Origin: Hyphomicrobiales bacterium
GTDB lineage: Bacteria > Pseudomonadota > Alphaproteobacteria > Rhizobiales > Beijerinckiaceae
NCBI GenBank assembly: GCA_930633525.1
Contig: CAKNFP010000001.1
Coordinates: forward strand, 2,520,001-2,584,000
Reading direction: 5' to 3'
Length of the DNA: 64,000 nucleotides
The position numbers were made by a program, and so were the translations under genes. The notes under the pieces are model-generated. The model did not search any database, was not told the DNA's origin, and saw only the letters and a list, made by a program, of their open reading frames with translations. Below are positions 26,496 to 35,348 of the stretch, one piece after another (the first letter of the stretch is position 1; each line of letters starts with the position of its first letter).

Positions 26496-27781
26496 ACACG
26501 CCTGGCCAATCGCGCTCCCTGTGCCGCGATTGCCTGACCGATACCGAGGCGAGTAGACAGCCCAATCGCTGTCCCGCCTGCGGCAGTCCCCGCCTCCTCG
26601 CCCATCCTGAACGCGACGCGCTACACATCGCCCATATCGACTGCGATGCGTTCTATGCGGCGATTGAAAAACGAGATTCCCCCGACCTCGCAATAAAGCC
26701 CATAATCATCGGCGGCGGCAAGCGCGGTGTTGTGTCGACAGCCTGCTACGTGGCGCGAACGTATGGCGTGCGCTCGGCCATGCCGATGTTCAAAGCGCTG
26801 AAGCTGTGCCCCGACGCCGTCGTCATCAAGCCAGATATGGCCAAATATGTGCGCGTCGGCCGCGAGATCCGTAAGATGATGCTCGATCTGACGCCCATGG
26901 TGGAGCCTCTCTCCATCGACGAGGCCTTCCTCGATCTCGGCGGCACCGAACGATTGCACCACGCCAGTCCCGCGGTCATTCTCGCGCGCTTTGCCCGGCG
27001 CGTGGAGAGCGAAGTCGGTATCACCGTCTCGATCGGCCTCTCGACCAACAAATTCATGGCGAAGATCGCCTCGGACCTCGACAAGCCACGGGGCTTCGCG
27101 ATCATTGGCCAGCAGGATGTCGATGGTTTTCTGGCCGACAAGCCGGTCTCGATCATCTTCGGCGTCGGCGCGGTGACGGTGGAGAAGCTCGAGCGCGCCG
27201 GCGTCAGGACGATCCGGGATCTGCGCGCCGCCTCGCCGAACAAATTGATGGCGCTCCTCGGCAAGGAAGCCGGGCGATTGCAGCGGCTCGCCCATGGCAT
27301 CGATGACCGCGCCGTCAGCCCGAACCGTGAGGCCAAGGTCGTTTCCGCGGAGACGACCTTCAACGAGGATATCGGCGCGTCCGCCGACCTCCTTCCCATC
27401 CTCTGGCGTCTGAGCGAAAAGCTGTCGGCGCGACTGAAGGCCGCAGAGCTGGCCGCCGGCTCCGTCACACTGAAACTGAAGACCGCCGACTTCAAGCTGC
27501 GCAGCCGCTCGCGCGGCGTCCCCACCACGCAGCTCGCCAGTCGCCTGTTCGAGACGGGCAAGGGCCTGCTCCTGCCCGAATGCGACGGCACGCGCTTTCG
27601 GCTGATCGGCATCGGCACGTCTGATCTGCACCCCGCGGTCGAGGCCGACCAGGGTGACCTTGCCGATCAGACGGCCCGGCGCCAGGCTCGCATGGAGCGG
27701 GCGGTGGATGATCTGCGCGCCAAATTCGGCGCGGGCGCCGTGGTCAAGGGCATCGTCTTCGGCAAGGGCAGCAAAGCTTGA
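26492..27781 (+). CDS. dinB: DNA polymerase IV with N-terminal zinc-ribbon extension
   Basis: This Y-family polymerase does translesion synthesis. The 429-residue protein begins with a short extension holding Cys11, Cys14, Cys27 and Cys30 (LCRDC, RCPACGS), a likely zinc ribbon absent from E. coli DinB. The palm follows: [15 protein letters not shown] with Asp50, the steric-gate region, and catalytic Asp143-Glu144 in [30 protein letters not shown], a helix-hairpin-helix thumb and the little-finger domain complete it. I see no canonical C-terminal clamp motif. It is coupled to the DUF3572 gene. Confidence 0.95.
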   Translation: MNTPGQSRSLCRDCLTDTEASRQPNRCPACGSPRLLAHPERDALHIAHIDCDAFYAAIEKRDSPDLAIKPIIIGGGKRGVVSTACYVARTYGVRSAMPMFKALKLCPDAVVIKPDMAKYVRVGREIRKMMLDLTPMVEPLSIDEAFLDLGGTERLHHASPAVILARFARRVESEVGITVSIGLSTNKFMAKIASDLDKPRGFAIIGQQDVDGFLADKPVSIIFGVGAVTVEKLERAGVRTIRDLRAASPNKLMALLGKEAGRLQRLAHGIDDRAVSPNREAKVVSAETTFNEDIGASADLLPILWRLSEKLSARLKAAELAAGSVTLKLKTADFKLRSRSRGVPTTQLASRLFETGKGLLLPECDGTRFRLIGIGTSDLHPAVEADQGDLADQTARRQARMERAVDDLRAKFGAGAVVKGIVFGKGSKA

Positions 27782-27790
27782 ACCAACGAT

Positions 27791-28729
27791 CTATTCGCAG
27801 GCGGCCGCCTTGAGCAGTTCCAACTCCTTCAGCTCGCCCTTCAGCGTGAAGTTGTCATATTTGAGGGTCAGCGAGCGGGCGATGCCGTTCTCGTAGAGAT
27901 CGAAGCTCAGCACATAGACGGGCAGCGCTTCGCTCCGCGCCGTGGCTTGCTTGAAATAGCTGATCGCGATTGGCCAATGCGCCCCGGTGCCGAACAGGCC
28001 GTCGAACCGGCGCTGGCGCTCCGCGAAGGCCTCGTCGTCGCTCCCGCCGACATCCCCCTTGGCCAGATCGCTCTCGCCAGGGGCAGCCTTGCCCGCGTCC
28101 GACTTGCCAGGTTCAAATTTGCCCGTCCGCGCCGTTTCCCCGGGGGTGACCGCGTCGGCCCGCCCGATTACCGCCAGCGTGTCGTAAAAGCTGCGCCCAT
28201 CTTCCGAGCCATCGAACACCCGCGCCTCGACGATGGGCTTGCCTGCCTTCGCTCCAGCGATCAGGGTTTTGAGATGCGCCGCCGGGAACATCGCGTCGCC
28301 AAGCTTCAGCGTTTCGCGAACAGGCTTGACGAAATTGACGGCAACCGCGCCATCGCGTCGCACGGCCTCGCCATCGACCAGCTTAGGCGGCGTATTGGCA
28401 TTGCGCGTCTCTGCCTTGAACCGGAACGAGCCACCGCTCGCGTCCTCGAAGGTCGTCATGCGCATGTCGGTGGTCGAGGCACTGCTTTCCCCCTCGAGAA
28501 CGACAACCTGCCGCGAGCGCGACGCATAGCCGTCGCAGGCCGTGCCGGTGATCTCGTAGACCACCCGCCCCATGGCGGACTGGATGGCGTTGCTGCCGTC
28601 GGCGAGCGACAGGTCATAGACTGCCCTGTGCGGCGCAAGGGAAACACCAGGCACCGCCTCGGCCATGGCGCCCGAGGTCCAGAGCAACGTGACGGCCATC
28701 GCTGTGAAGACGACGGGCTTTCTCGCCAT
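27791..28729 (-). CDS. eipB: Cell envelope integrity protein EipB (DUF1849)
   Basis: EipB is a periplasmic beta-spiral protein needed for envelope integrity in Brucella. This 312-residue homolog has a signal peptide (cleavage after SGAMA), the N-terminal VSLAPHRAVYDLSL, YEITGTACDGY with Cys65, and a C-terminal Cys311. The two cysteines correspond to the family disulfide. About 40 low-complexity residues (near 195-235, rich in Gly, Lys, Glu and Asp) make it longer than usual. ATG 28729 was chosen for the signal peptide; ATG 28741 would add four residues. Confidence 0.88.
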   Translation of the reverse strand: MARKPVVFTAMAVTLLWTSGAMAEAVPGVSLAPHRAVYDLSLADGSNAIQSAMGRVVYEITGTACDGYASRSRQVVVLEGESSASTTDMRMTTFEDASGGSFRFKAETRNANTPPKLVDGEAVRRDGAVAVNFVKPVRETLKLGDAMFPAAHLKTLIAGAKAGKPIVEARVFDGSEDGRSFYDTLAVIGRADAVTPGETARTGKFEPGKSDAGKAAPGESDLAKGDVGGSDDEAFAERQRRFDGLFGTGAHWPIAISYFKQATARSEALPVYVLSFDLYENGIARSLTLKYDNFTLKGELKELELLKAAACE

Positions 28730-28930
28730 TATGACCTCCATCGGAATTCCAAGGGCTCTTGGCCGATCCACCTATCACAGCATCAGCTAAGTATCTCGCG
28801 GGATCAATGACCCAGCCCTATGATATCCGCCGTTGCGATCCCGGCGGCCGTAGGCGACAACGCTCTCACCCCGCCTTCGGCTGTGAAGGCGGCCACGTCC
28901 GTCCATGCTTGCAAGACAAGGAACCCTTCC

Positions 28931-29401
28931 ATGAGCCGTATTGCCTCCAAGTTGGCAGAACTCGGTATCGTCCTTCCGACACCGGCAGCGCCTATTGCCA
29001 ACTACGTGCCCTTCGTGCTGAGCGGCCAGCTCCTGACGATCTCCGGCCAGCTCTGCCTCGGTCCCGACGGCAAGCTCTCTGACGCCCACAAGGGCAAGCT
29101 CGGCGGCGAAGTTTCGCTGGAGACCGGCCAGCAGGCCGCCCGCCTCTGCGGCATCAATCTTCTCGCCCAGGCCAAGGCCGCCCTTGGCGATCTCGACCGG
29201 ATCACCCGCGTCGTGCGTCTCGGCGGCTTCATCAATTCGACACCGACCTATGGCTCTGTGCCCGGCGTGATGAACGGCGCGTCGGACCTGATGGTCGAGG
29301 TCTTCGGCGATCTCGGCCGCCACGCCCGCAGCACCGTCGGCGTCGCGCAGCTCCCGCTCGATGCCGCCGTCGAGGTGGAAGCTCTCTTCGAGGTTGCCTG
29401 A
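28931..29401 (+). CDS. RidA family protein (YjgF/YER057c/UK114)
   Basis: The 156-residue protein belongs to the Rid superfamily, whose members hydrolyse reactive enamines/imines. The segment GSVPGVMNGASDLMVEVFGD and the end RSTVGVAQLPLDAAVEVEAL are typical of the longer YjgF group, with the Arg that binds the substrate carboxylate in RST. It starts with MSRIASKLAELGI at ATG 28931. The glycerophosphodiesterase gene follows after 2 bases, so both are probably in one operon divergent from eipB. Confidence 0.9.
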   Translation: MSRIASKLAELGIVLPTPAAPIANYVPFVLSGQLLTISGQLCLGPDGKLSDAHKGKLGGEVSLETGQQAARLCGINLLAQAKAALGDLDRITRVVRLGGFINSTPTYGSVPGVMNGASDLMVEVFGDLGRHARSTVGVAQLPLDAAVEVEALFEVA

Positions 29402-29403
29402 TC

Positions 29404-30144
29404 ATGACCGCGCCCGATTGGCTCTGCACGCGACCGATTGCCCATCGCGGGCTGCACAATCGGGTCGATGTGATCGAGAATACCGCCGATGCCGCCGAGG
29501 CGGCCATCGCCGGAGGCTTCCCCATCGAATGCGATGTGCAATTGACCGCCGATGGGGAAGCGGTCGTCTACCATGACTTCGTGCTCGACAGGCTGACACG
29601 GGGTCAGGGGCGCCTCGACGCGCATACGGCGGCCGCGCTCGCGGCCGTGCCCTTCAAGGCGACGGAGAATCGCATCGAGCCGCTGTCGGCCTTCCTGGAC
29701 AGGATCGCCGGCCGGGTCCCGCTCGTGATCGAGGTGAAGAGCCGCTTCGACGGTGATCTCGCGCTCATCCGCCGCACCGCCGCAGTGGTCGACAATCGCT
29801 CCGAACCGCTGGCGGTCATGTCCTTCGATCCGGATATCATCGCGGCCTTCAAGGACCTCGCGCCAGGCGTGCCGCGCGGCATCGTGGCGGAGAGCCGTTA
29901 TGACGATAAGGACTGGGGCCATCTGAGCCCGGAAAAGCGGCGGGAACTCGCGCAATTCCTCCATATCGACCGTTCGCGGCCCGATTTCGTCGCCTGGCGG
30001 GTCGGCGACCTGCCGGCGACGGCCACTGTCATGGCCCGCCATTTCGGCATGCCGGTCCTGACCTGGACCGTGCGGACACCCGGGGATCGCGAACATGCGG
30101 CGGCCTACGCCGACCAGATGATATTCGAGGACTTCGTTCCGTAA
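29404..30144 (+). CDS. Glycerophosphodiester phosphodiesterase
   Basis: This GDPD enzyme hydrolyses glycerophosphodiesters to glycerol-3-phosphate and an alcohol. The 246-residue TIM barrel has no signal peptide, so it is cytoplasmic (UgpQ-like). The catalytic/metal motifs are PIAHRGLHN (His14-Arg15), Glu26, FPIECDVQLTADG (Glu42, Asp44) and VVYHD (His57). Later come VIEVKS and the terminal VLTWTVRTPGD. It follows the Rid gene by 2 bases and precedes the acyltransferase gene by 46. Confidence 0.93.
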   Translation: MTAPDWLCTRPIAHRGLHNRVDVIENTADAAEAAIAGGFPIECDVQLTADGEAVVYHDFVLDRLTRGQGRLDAHTAAALAAVPFKATENRIEPLSAFLDRIAGRVPLVIEVKSRFDGDLALIRRTAAVVDNRSEPLAVMSFDPDIIAAFKDLAPGVPRGIVAESRYDDKDWGHLSPEKRRELAQFLHIDRSRPDFVAWRVGDLPATATVMARHFGMPVLTWTVRTPGDREHAAAYADQMIFEDFVP

Positions 30145-30190
30145 CGCCGAGGTGATTCCCCGGACGCGGAAAGCGCTCTAGGATCTCCCC

Positions 30191-31555
30191 ATGACCGCCA
30201 AGACGCGCCCCGAGACGGGCAGCAAGACGACCATCAGCGTGACCAACGCGATTGCAAGCGTCCCGGCTGCGGACTGGGACGCCTGCGCGAACCCCCGCCG
30301 ACCTGAATCATCCTCTCAGCTTTCGGCGATAAACAACTCAAAAGATTCGACGAATTGCCCAACGGACGCCCCACATCCGACCGAGAGCGACGGGCAGCCT
30401 GGGAGGCTCGTCGGCGAAGCCCCGGACAGCCCGGCCGCGGGCCGCGGCGCCACTGAATCAGAGTCTCAACAAGAGCGATTCAATCCCTTCATAAGTCACG
30501 CCTTTTTGAAGGCCCTTGAGGAGTCCGGCTGCGTCTCGCCCCGCACCGGCTGGGCGCCCGCGCATATCCTCGTCCACGATGCCGCGGGCCTGCTGGTGGC
30601 GGCTGCCCCCGCCTATGCGAAGTCGCATAGCCAGGGCGAATATGTGTTCGATCACGCCTGGGCAGATGCCTATGAGCGGGCCGGCGGCGACTATTACCCG
30701 AAAATCCAGGTGAGCGTTCCCTTCACCCCGGCGACAGGCCGCCGCCTTCTCATCCGCGACGGGCAGGATAGCACCGCGCTGAGCGCGGCATTGATCATCG
30801 GTCTGCGCGCGGTGCGCGACCGTGTCAGCGCCTCGTCGATCCATGCGACGTTCCTGCCGCGCGACGAATGGCAGGTCCTCGGAGATGCCGGCTTCCTGCA
30901 GCGCATCGACCGGCAGTTCCACTGGACGAACGCAGGCTACGGTACGTTCGAGCATTTCCTCGAGGGCCTGGCATCCCGCAAGCGCAAGACCATCCGCCGC
31001 GAGCGGCGCGACGCATGCGCCGATGACATCACCATCCATTGGCTGACCGGGCGTGACATCACTGAGGCCCATTGGGATGCCTTCTTCGCCTTCTACCAGG
31101 ATACGGGCTCGCGGAAATGGGGCCGGCCCTATCTCAACCGCCGCTTCTTCTCGCTGATCGGCGAGGCCATGGCCGATCGCATCCTGCTGGTGATGGCCAA
31201 GCGCGCGGGGTGCTTCATCGCGGGCGCGATCAATTTTATCGGCGACGACGCCCTCTATGGCCGCAACTGGGGGGCGATCGAGGATCACCCCTTCCTGCAT
31301 TTCGAGGTCTGCTACTATCAGGCCATCGATTTCGCCATCGCGCGGGGCCTCCAGCGCGTGGAAGCCGGAGCCCAGGGGGAGCACAAGCTTGCGCGGGGCT
31401 ATCGCCCCGTCCTCACCTATTCCGCCCATGATATCGCTGATCGCGCGCTACGCCGGGCGGTCGCCGCCTATCTGGAACAGGAGAGGCCTTCTGTGGCCGA
31501 GGAAGCGCGCGAACTCGACCAGTTCACACCTTTCCGCCACCCGGATGTGGACTGA
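30191..31555 (+). CDS. GNAT/FemAB-like acyltransferase (DUF482 family)
   Basis: The 454-residue protein shows the DUF482 pattern: VPAADWDACAN near the N-terminus, NPFISHAFLKALEESG, YPKIQVSVPFTPATGRRLL, RKRKTIRRERR, and RNWGAIEDHPFLHFEVCYYQ with VEAGAQGEHKLARGY. Relatives are annotated as peptidoglycan-linked or generic N-acyltransferases; the acceptor is unknown. Residues 34-96 are a Ser/Pro/Asn-rich insertion between two conserved blocks that are normally adjacent. Being in frame, it may be a surface loop. The gene follows GDPD in the same direction. Confidence 0.85.
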   Translation: MTAKTRPETGSKTTISVTNAIASVPAADWDACANPRRPESSSQLSAINNSKDSTNCPTDAPHPTESDGQPGRLVGEAPDSPAAGRGATESESQQERFNPFISHAFLKALEESGCVSPRTGWAPAHILVHDAAGLLVAAAPAYAKSHSQGEYVFDHAWADAYERAGGDYYPKIQVSVPFTPATGRRLLIRDGQDSTALSAALIIGLRAVRDRVSASSIHATFLPRDEWQVLGDAGFLQRIDRQFHWTNAGYGTFEHFLEGLASRKRKTIRRERRDACADDITIHWLTGRDITEAHWDAFFAFYQDTGSRKWGRPYLNRRFFSLIGEAMADRILLVMAKRAGCFIAGAINFIGDDALYGRNWGAIEDHPFLHFEVCYYQAIDFAIARGLQRVEAGAQGEHKLARGYRPVLTYSAHDIADRALRRAVAAYLEQERPSVAEEARELDQFTPFRHPDVD

Positions 31556-31662
31556 CGGACTGCCTTTGCCCCCATGACGTGATATGGCGCGTGATATGGG
31601 AGCTTGATACGGTGCCGGAATCGGCCGACCATCGCACGAGCGTCAAGTGAGGAACTGCGACC

Positions 31663-32103
31663 GTGACGGCCTATGATCCCAACAATATCTTCGCCAAGAT
31701 CATTCGCGGCGTTCTGCCGTGCGAGCGCGTCTACGAGGACCAGCATACGCTCGCCTTCATGGACATCATGCCCCAGGGCGACGGCCATGTGCTGGTCGTA
31801 CCGAAGTCGGCCGCGCGCAACATGCTCGATGTCGACCCCGTCGTGCTCGGCCCGCTGATGACGAGTGTGCAGAAGCTGGCGAAGGGCGTAAAGTCTGCCT
31901 TCGATGCCGACGGCGTCACGGTGATGCAGTTCAACGAAAACGCATCCGGGCAGACGGTCTTCCACATCCACATGCACGTCATCCCGCGCTGGGAGGGCGT
32001 GCCCCTGCGTGGTCACACCGGCGCCATGGCGGACCCGGACCTGCTGAAGTCGCAAGCCGACAAAATCCGCAAGGCCGTCGGCTTCAACGGCTGGACCGGC
32101 TAG
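31663..32103 (+). CDS. HIT family protein
   Basis: The 146-residue histidine-triad protein is a nucleotide hydrolase/transferase of the Hint group. The triad HIHMHVIPRW has His101, His103 and His105. The N-terminus DPNNIFAKIIRGVLPCERVY and GDGHVLVVPK are typical; Cys20 is present but other Hint zinc ligands are not obvious. The start is GTG 31663, supported by GAGGA 8 bases upstream. Confidence 0.93.
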   Translation: MTAYDPNNIFAKIIRGVLPCERVYEDQHTLAFMDIMPQGDGHVLVVPKSAARNMLDVDPVVLGPLMTSVQKLAKGVKSAFDADGVTVMQFNENASGQTVFHIHMHVIPRWEGVPLRGHTGAMADPDLLKSQADKIRKAVGFNGWTG

Positions 32104-32421
32104 CCAGCCGGACACAGCGGACGGGCAAAGCCTCGCGCGCTTCGAGGTCATTCGCGGATGGGAAACCGCTGAGCGCTTTTCCGGGGATCGCACGGGCGAA
32201 TTCCCGCGCGTGCACGCACCATCCCGCAACAATATTTAGAGAACAAATAGTTAGCTAAAGGATTTTCCAGAAAGGTCAAAGAGACCAGTCTACGTCAATT
32301 TTGCGTAATATATTTATTTATACGCTATATAATCGGCACAGTTTACGCGCTCATATTACTTCAAAAAATCGCAGGCAGCTTTAGACAAAGAGCCCCACCC
32401 TATGAGGAGGCTCGCATATAC
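32104..32421. other. AT-rich upstream region of the orphan gene
   Basis: No gene is seen. From about 32230 the sequence becomes strongly AT-rich compared with its surroundings. A TATAAT hexamer lies at 32328-32333 as a possible -10 box, but no -35 box sits at normal spacing. A strong ribosome binding site, GAGGAGG (32404-32410), precedes the ATG at 32422. Confidence 0.5.
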
Positions 32422-34941
32422 ATGGACAAGAGCGCACAGGAACTCGGCTCAAGCACGGCCAAAGCGCCGGATGATACCGGACACGACATTACCGGTGCCA
32501 ATAACTCTGCATCAGCTCACGCGGAACCGACGAACATCGAGGCCGCTCCCGACCAATCCACCATGAGTCAGGTGTGGGATTTCTACAAATCCTTCATGCT
32601 GAAGACGCCCCCCGTTGTTTTCGTAAGAACAAGAATCGAGAAATGCACTAGCAACTGGCAATCCTGTCTTCCCCTTGCTGAACCTATCATGGGCATCATC
32701 GACACAGTCAAGAACGACTGGACATTGCTCATTCCCGTCTTCGGAAGCGCAAAGGCGCTGCTTATGGCGGTGGAAACCAGCGACTGGGACGCAGGCGTCA
32801 ATGCCGCCGCGGGCTTGTCAACGGATGTTGGTTTCACGGCCATCGGAGCGATGGCGGCCGCCAATGGCGCGAGCAAAACGGCTTCACTCGGTGCCAGGAC
32901 AGCAAGCACGGAGACCCTGATCCGCACCCTGGGGACCGAAGCGGGGAGCCTGGAAACCCTGGGCAGCCATAGCCATCTGGGCACAAGCTCAGCGCAGGCC
33001 AACGCCGCGACGACGAGGGCCCTCGCAGGCGCGGCCACCGATGCGGCCTCCCCCCGAGCCCCCGTTCCCCCCCAGACCGACATACGCGCGCCCATCGGGA
33101 CCGCCGAGGCAAAGCCTCTGGAAGATGTCGGCCCGCGTACCGACACCGCCGCTCACCCCGCCTCAGACCGCCAGCCCGGCCACGCACCCCACCCCCGTGC
33201 GGCGGTTGCCGATGATGCCATCGGGCCTGTCGGCAAAGACGAGGTCTCCATCCACCCGAAGCTGGAAGCTTTTCGCACGATGCAGCCGGGAGAAACCCGG
33301 CCCTATGATGCCGCCCGCCCCGGTGAGGCCCTTGTCCATCGGTCCGCGGATGGCGACTTCATGCTTCTGAAGCCGAAAGCCTCCCATCTGGCCCCTCAAA
33401 CCGATGGCAAGCTCTACGAACCGCTCGACCTCGAAACCGAACGCCCCATCCCGGGCAAAACCTACGAACGACAGTCGAATGGCAACCTCGTCGAGAGTTG
33501 CGGCTTGAAAGGCGGTGGCCAGTGCGTCTCGCGCGGAGCCCGAGAAGAGCCGGAGGAACCTGCGGCACCAATCCAGCCGCAACCTGCTGCTGCACCGGGC
33601 TATAGGGATTACAGGACGCAGGAGAGCTGGAGTTCTCCCTCCAGGCTGGTCGATGCCGCATCCACCCAGGCTGCCGCACACGGCTCTATGGATTCCGAGC
33701 TGGATATTGTGGTTCCCATCCCCAGGCAGGCCCCCCCATACACCCAGGTGGCAATTGCGGCCCGAGCGATACCCGAGCTCGCCGAGCCAAAGACCAAGAT
33801 TGCCGCGTGGGCGGGCAACGCACAGCCCGGCGAGTCATTGACACTCACATCAAAGTATTTCGCATATATGGATCTCGCAAGAGACCTCCATATCTTGGAA
33901 CACTTCGAAACAATCAGTGCCTCCGAAGGCCCCGCCTCCAAAGGCGCCTTCGACAAAGCGCATCCAGAGGTGAGATTCTATCGCGAACTCGACATAAAAA
34001 CGCAGAATCCCATAGGAAAATTCTTTAAAGACATCTCTACAGGCCCCCGCGATCCGGAACAGAACACCCCCAACCTGTTAAAGCCCGCCTCCCCCGTAGA
34101 GGAGAGGGTTTTATCGCAAGGCGACCGGCATCTGCTTGAAGCCTCATTGAAGATCCCATCCGCTGAAAAACTCGATCCCGTGACCGCTCTTTCGCTAAGA
34201 ACTCCGCCCTTGCCACAAAACGAGAGCGCGAATCTCGTCAATCCAACGCATTCCATTATAGATCTTCCAAGTGAAATACTTGAATATTCGACAAAAATGA
34301 ACTTATTCGACGCGGGAAATAATTATTTTATCTTCAGAGACACGAAATATGAAAGAGCAATTCTTCTGCGTGAATTGGAAGAAGGGACAGTTTATTCTGT
34401 CCGTAGCGGATATGTTACATCAGAAACAATAACTATATTTTCGGAGTGCAATTGGCGCACTGGAGAAACCGTTCCCGAAAAATACTACTTCACGCATCGG
34501 GCTGCCCGTGGACCTCTCGAAGATCCAAATCGCTTCGAGAAGCTCGGGCCGCCAGATCTAGTCCCGATGTCGGCGGAAGCACTGTCGGATTTCAAGAGAC
34601 TTATGCAAGGTGACGACCCGATTGACTCCATGACGCGCTTCGCAAAATCCGTGAATGAATACGGAAAGGTGCCCGCTGCCGGCGATGAGGGCGGACGCCC
34701 TCGGCGCGCTGTGCCGGATGCGCCAATTGACGAGGAGCAGGAGGTCGATAGGGACTTACCAGCCGACGAGGATATGGCGCTTCAGCCGCGGCCAGGCATC
34801 GATCAGCTGTTCGCCCTGGCTCCCAGCCAGAACGAGTTAAGGCCACTGCCCCTCTACGCGGAACCTGAGGTCGGCGTCAGCGTCACCATGCTCCTTGTCG
34901 GCACGATCTTAGCCGACGCCGCGTGCCCGAGCGGCTTCTGA
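32422..34941 (+). CDS. Large protein of unknown function with weak internal repeats
   Basis: I recognise no family in this 839-residue protein. It has no signal peptide. Residues 1-50 are polar. Residues 50-160 include moderately hydrophobic helices (LLIPVFGSAKALLMAV, VGFTAIGAMAAANGA). Residues 185-265 and 370-400 are Ala/Pro-rich linkers. Three segments look like diverged copies of one module: about 288-354 (ending LYEPLDLETERPIPGKTYER), 467-541 (ending RFYRELDIKTQNPIGKFFKD) and 619-696 (ending FSECNWRTGETVPEKYYF). The C-terminus ends in LLVGTILADAACPSGF. Base composition is lower in GC toward 34.25-34.45 kb and in the flanks, suggesting transfer. An effector or surface role is possible but unsupported. 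Confidence 0.75.
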   Translation: MDKSAQELGSSTAKAPDDTGHDITGANNSASAHAEPTNIEAAPDQSTMSQVWDFYKSFMLKTPPVVFVRTRIEKCTSNWQSCLPLAEPIMGIIDTVKNDWTLLIPVFGSAKALLMAVETSDWDAGVNAAAGLSTDVGFTAIGAMAAANGASKTASLGARTASTETLIRTLGTEAGSLETLGSHSHLGTSSAQANAATTRALAGAATDAASPRAPVPPQTDIRAPIGTAEAKPLEDVGPRTDTAAHPASDRQPGHAPHPRAAVADDAIGPVGKDEVSIHPKLEAFRTMQPGETRPYDAARPGEALVHRSADGDFMLLKPKASHLAPQTDGKLYEPLDLETERPIPGKTYERQSNGNLVESCGLKGGGQCVSRGAREEPEEPAAPIQPQPAAAPGYRDYRTQESWSSPSRLVDAASTQAAAHGSMDSELDIVVPIPRQAPPYTQVAIAARAIPELAEPKTKIAAWAGNAQPGESLTLTSKYFAYMDLARDLHILEHFETISASEGPASKGAFDKAHPEVRFYRELDIKTQNPIGKFFKDISTGPRDPEQNTPNLLKPASPVEERVLSQGDRHLLEASLKIPSAEKLDPVTALSLRTPPLPQNESANLVNPTHSIIDLPSEILEYSTKMNLFDAGNNYFIFRDTKYERAILLRELEEGTVYSVRSGYVTSETITIFSECNWRTGETVPEKYYFTHRAARGPLEDPNRFEKLGPPDLVPMSAEALSDFKRLMQGDDPIDSMTRFAKSVNEYGKVPAAGDEGGRPRRAVPDAPIDEEQEVDRDLPADEDMALQPRPGIDQLFALAPSQNELRPLPLYAEPEVGVSVTMLLVGTILADAACPSGF

Positions 34942-34967
34942 CGCGGCTTAACGCCTTCCCACAGACA

Positions 34968-34992
34968 GGGGCGAGATCAGTAATCTCGCCCC
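34968..34992 (+). terminator. Strong hairpin after the orphan gene
   Basis: Perfect 10-base arms GGGGCGAGAT (34968-34977) and ATCTCGCCCC (34983-34992) enclose the loop CAGTA, 26 bases after the stop. No T-run follows, so it may act with Rho or as an RNA stabiliser. Confidence 0.5.
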
Positions 34993-35149
34993 GAAAGACG
35001 CTCTTGATCATCGCGGGAAAGCTGGATCTGGACCTCGGCCAACCGCCGGGTTGAGCCCCCTCGACGCAATGTGCATCATCCAGCCTCTGCCGAACAGGCG
35101 GGGCAGCTGAGATGGCAATTCATGCCGGCCGTGTGAATGCCGATGCCCC

Positions 35150-35347
35150 CTAAGGCACGCGCTCGCCGCGCGACGTCAACTCGCGGATCACCCGTGAGGC
35201 AGGCTCTTCGAAGGTCTTATAGAGCTGAGCGCCGACCCACCACGTCACCAGGACGATGATGGGAACGACGATCCAGGCCACGATCTCCTCGAAGCGCCGA
35301 CGCTTGCGCTGCCGCTCCCGGCGGCGCTGGAAATACGTCGACACCAC
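35150..35347 (-). CDS. Small single-pass membrane protein coupled to clpA
   Basis: The 65-residue product has an N-terminus rich in Arg and Lys (QRRRERQRKRRRF), one membrane helix (about residues 22-43, IVAWIVVPIIVLVTWWVGAQ) and a polar C-terminus. By the positive-inside rule the basic N-terminus is cytoplasmic. The start is GTG 35347, one base after the clpA stop codon. The Shine-Dalgarno AGGAG lies inside the last two clpA codons, 5 bases before the GTG, so translation is probably coupled to clpA. I know no named family. A role as membrane tether or ClpA partner is conjecture. Confidence 0.6.
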   Translation of the reverse strand: MVSTYFQRRRERQRKRRRFEEIVAWIVVPIIVLVTWWVGAQLYKTFEEPASRVIRELTSRGERVP

Positions 35348-35348
35348 G

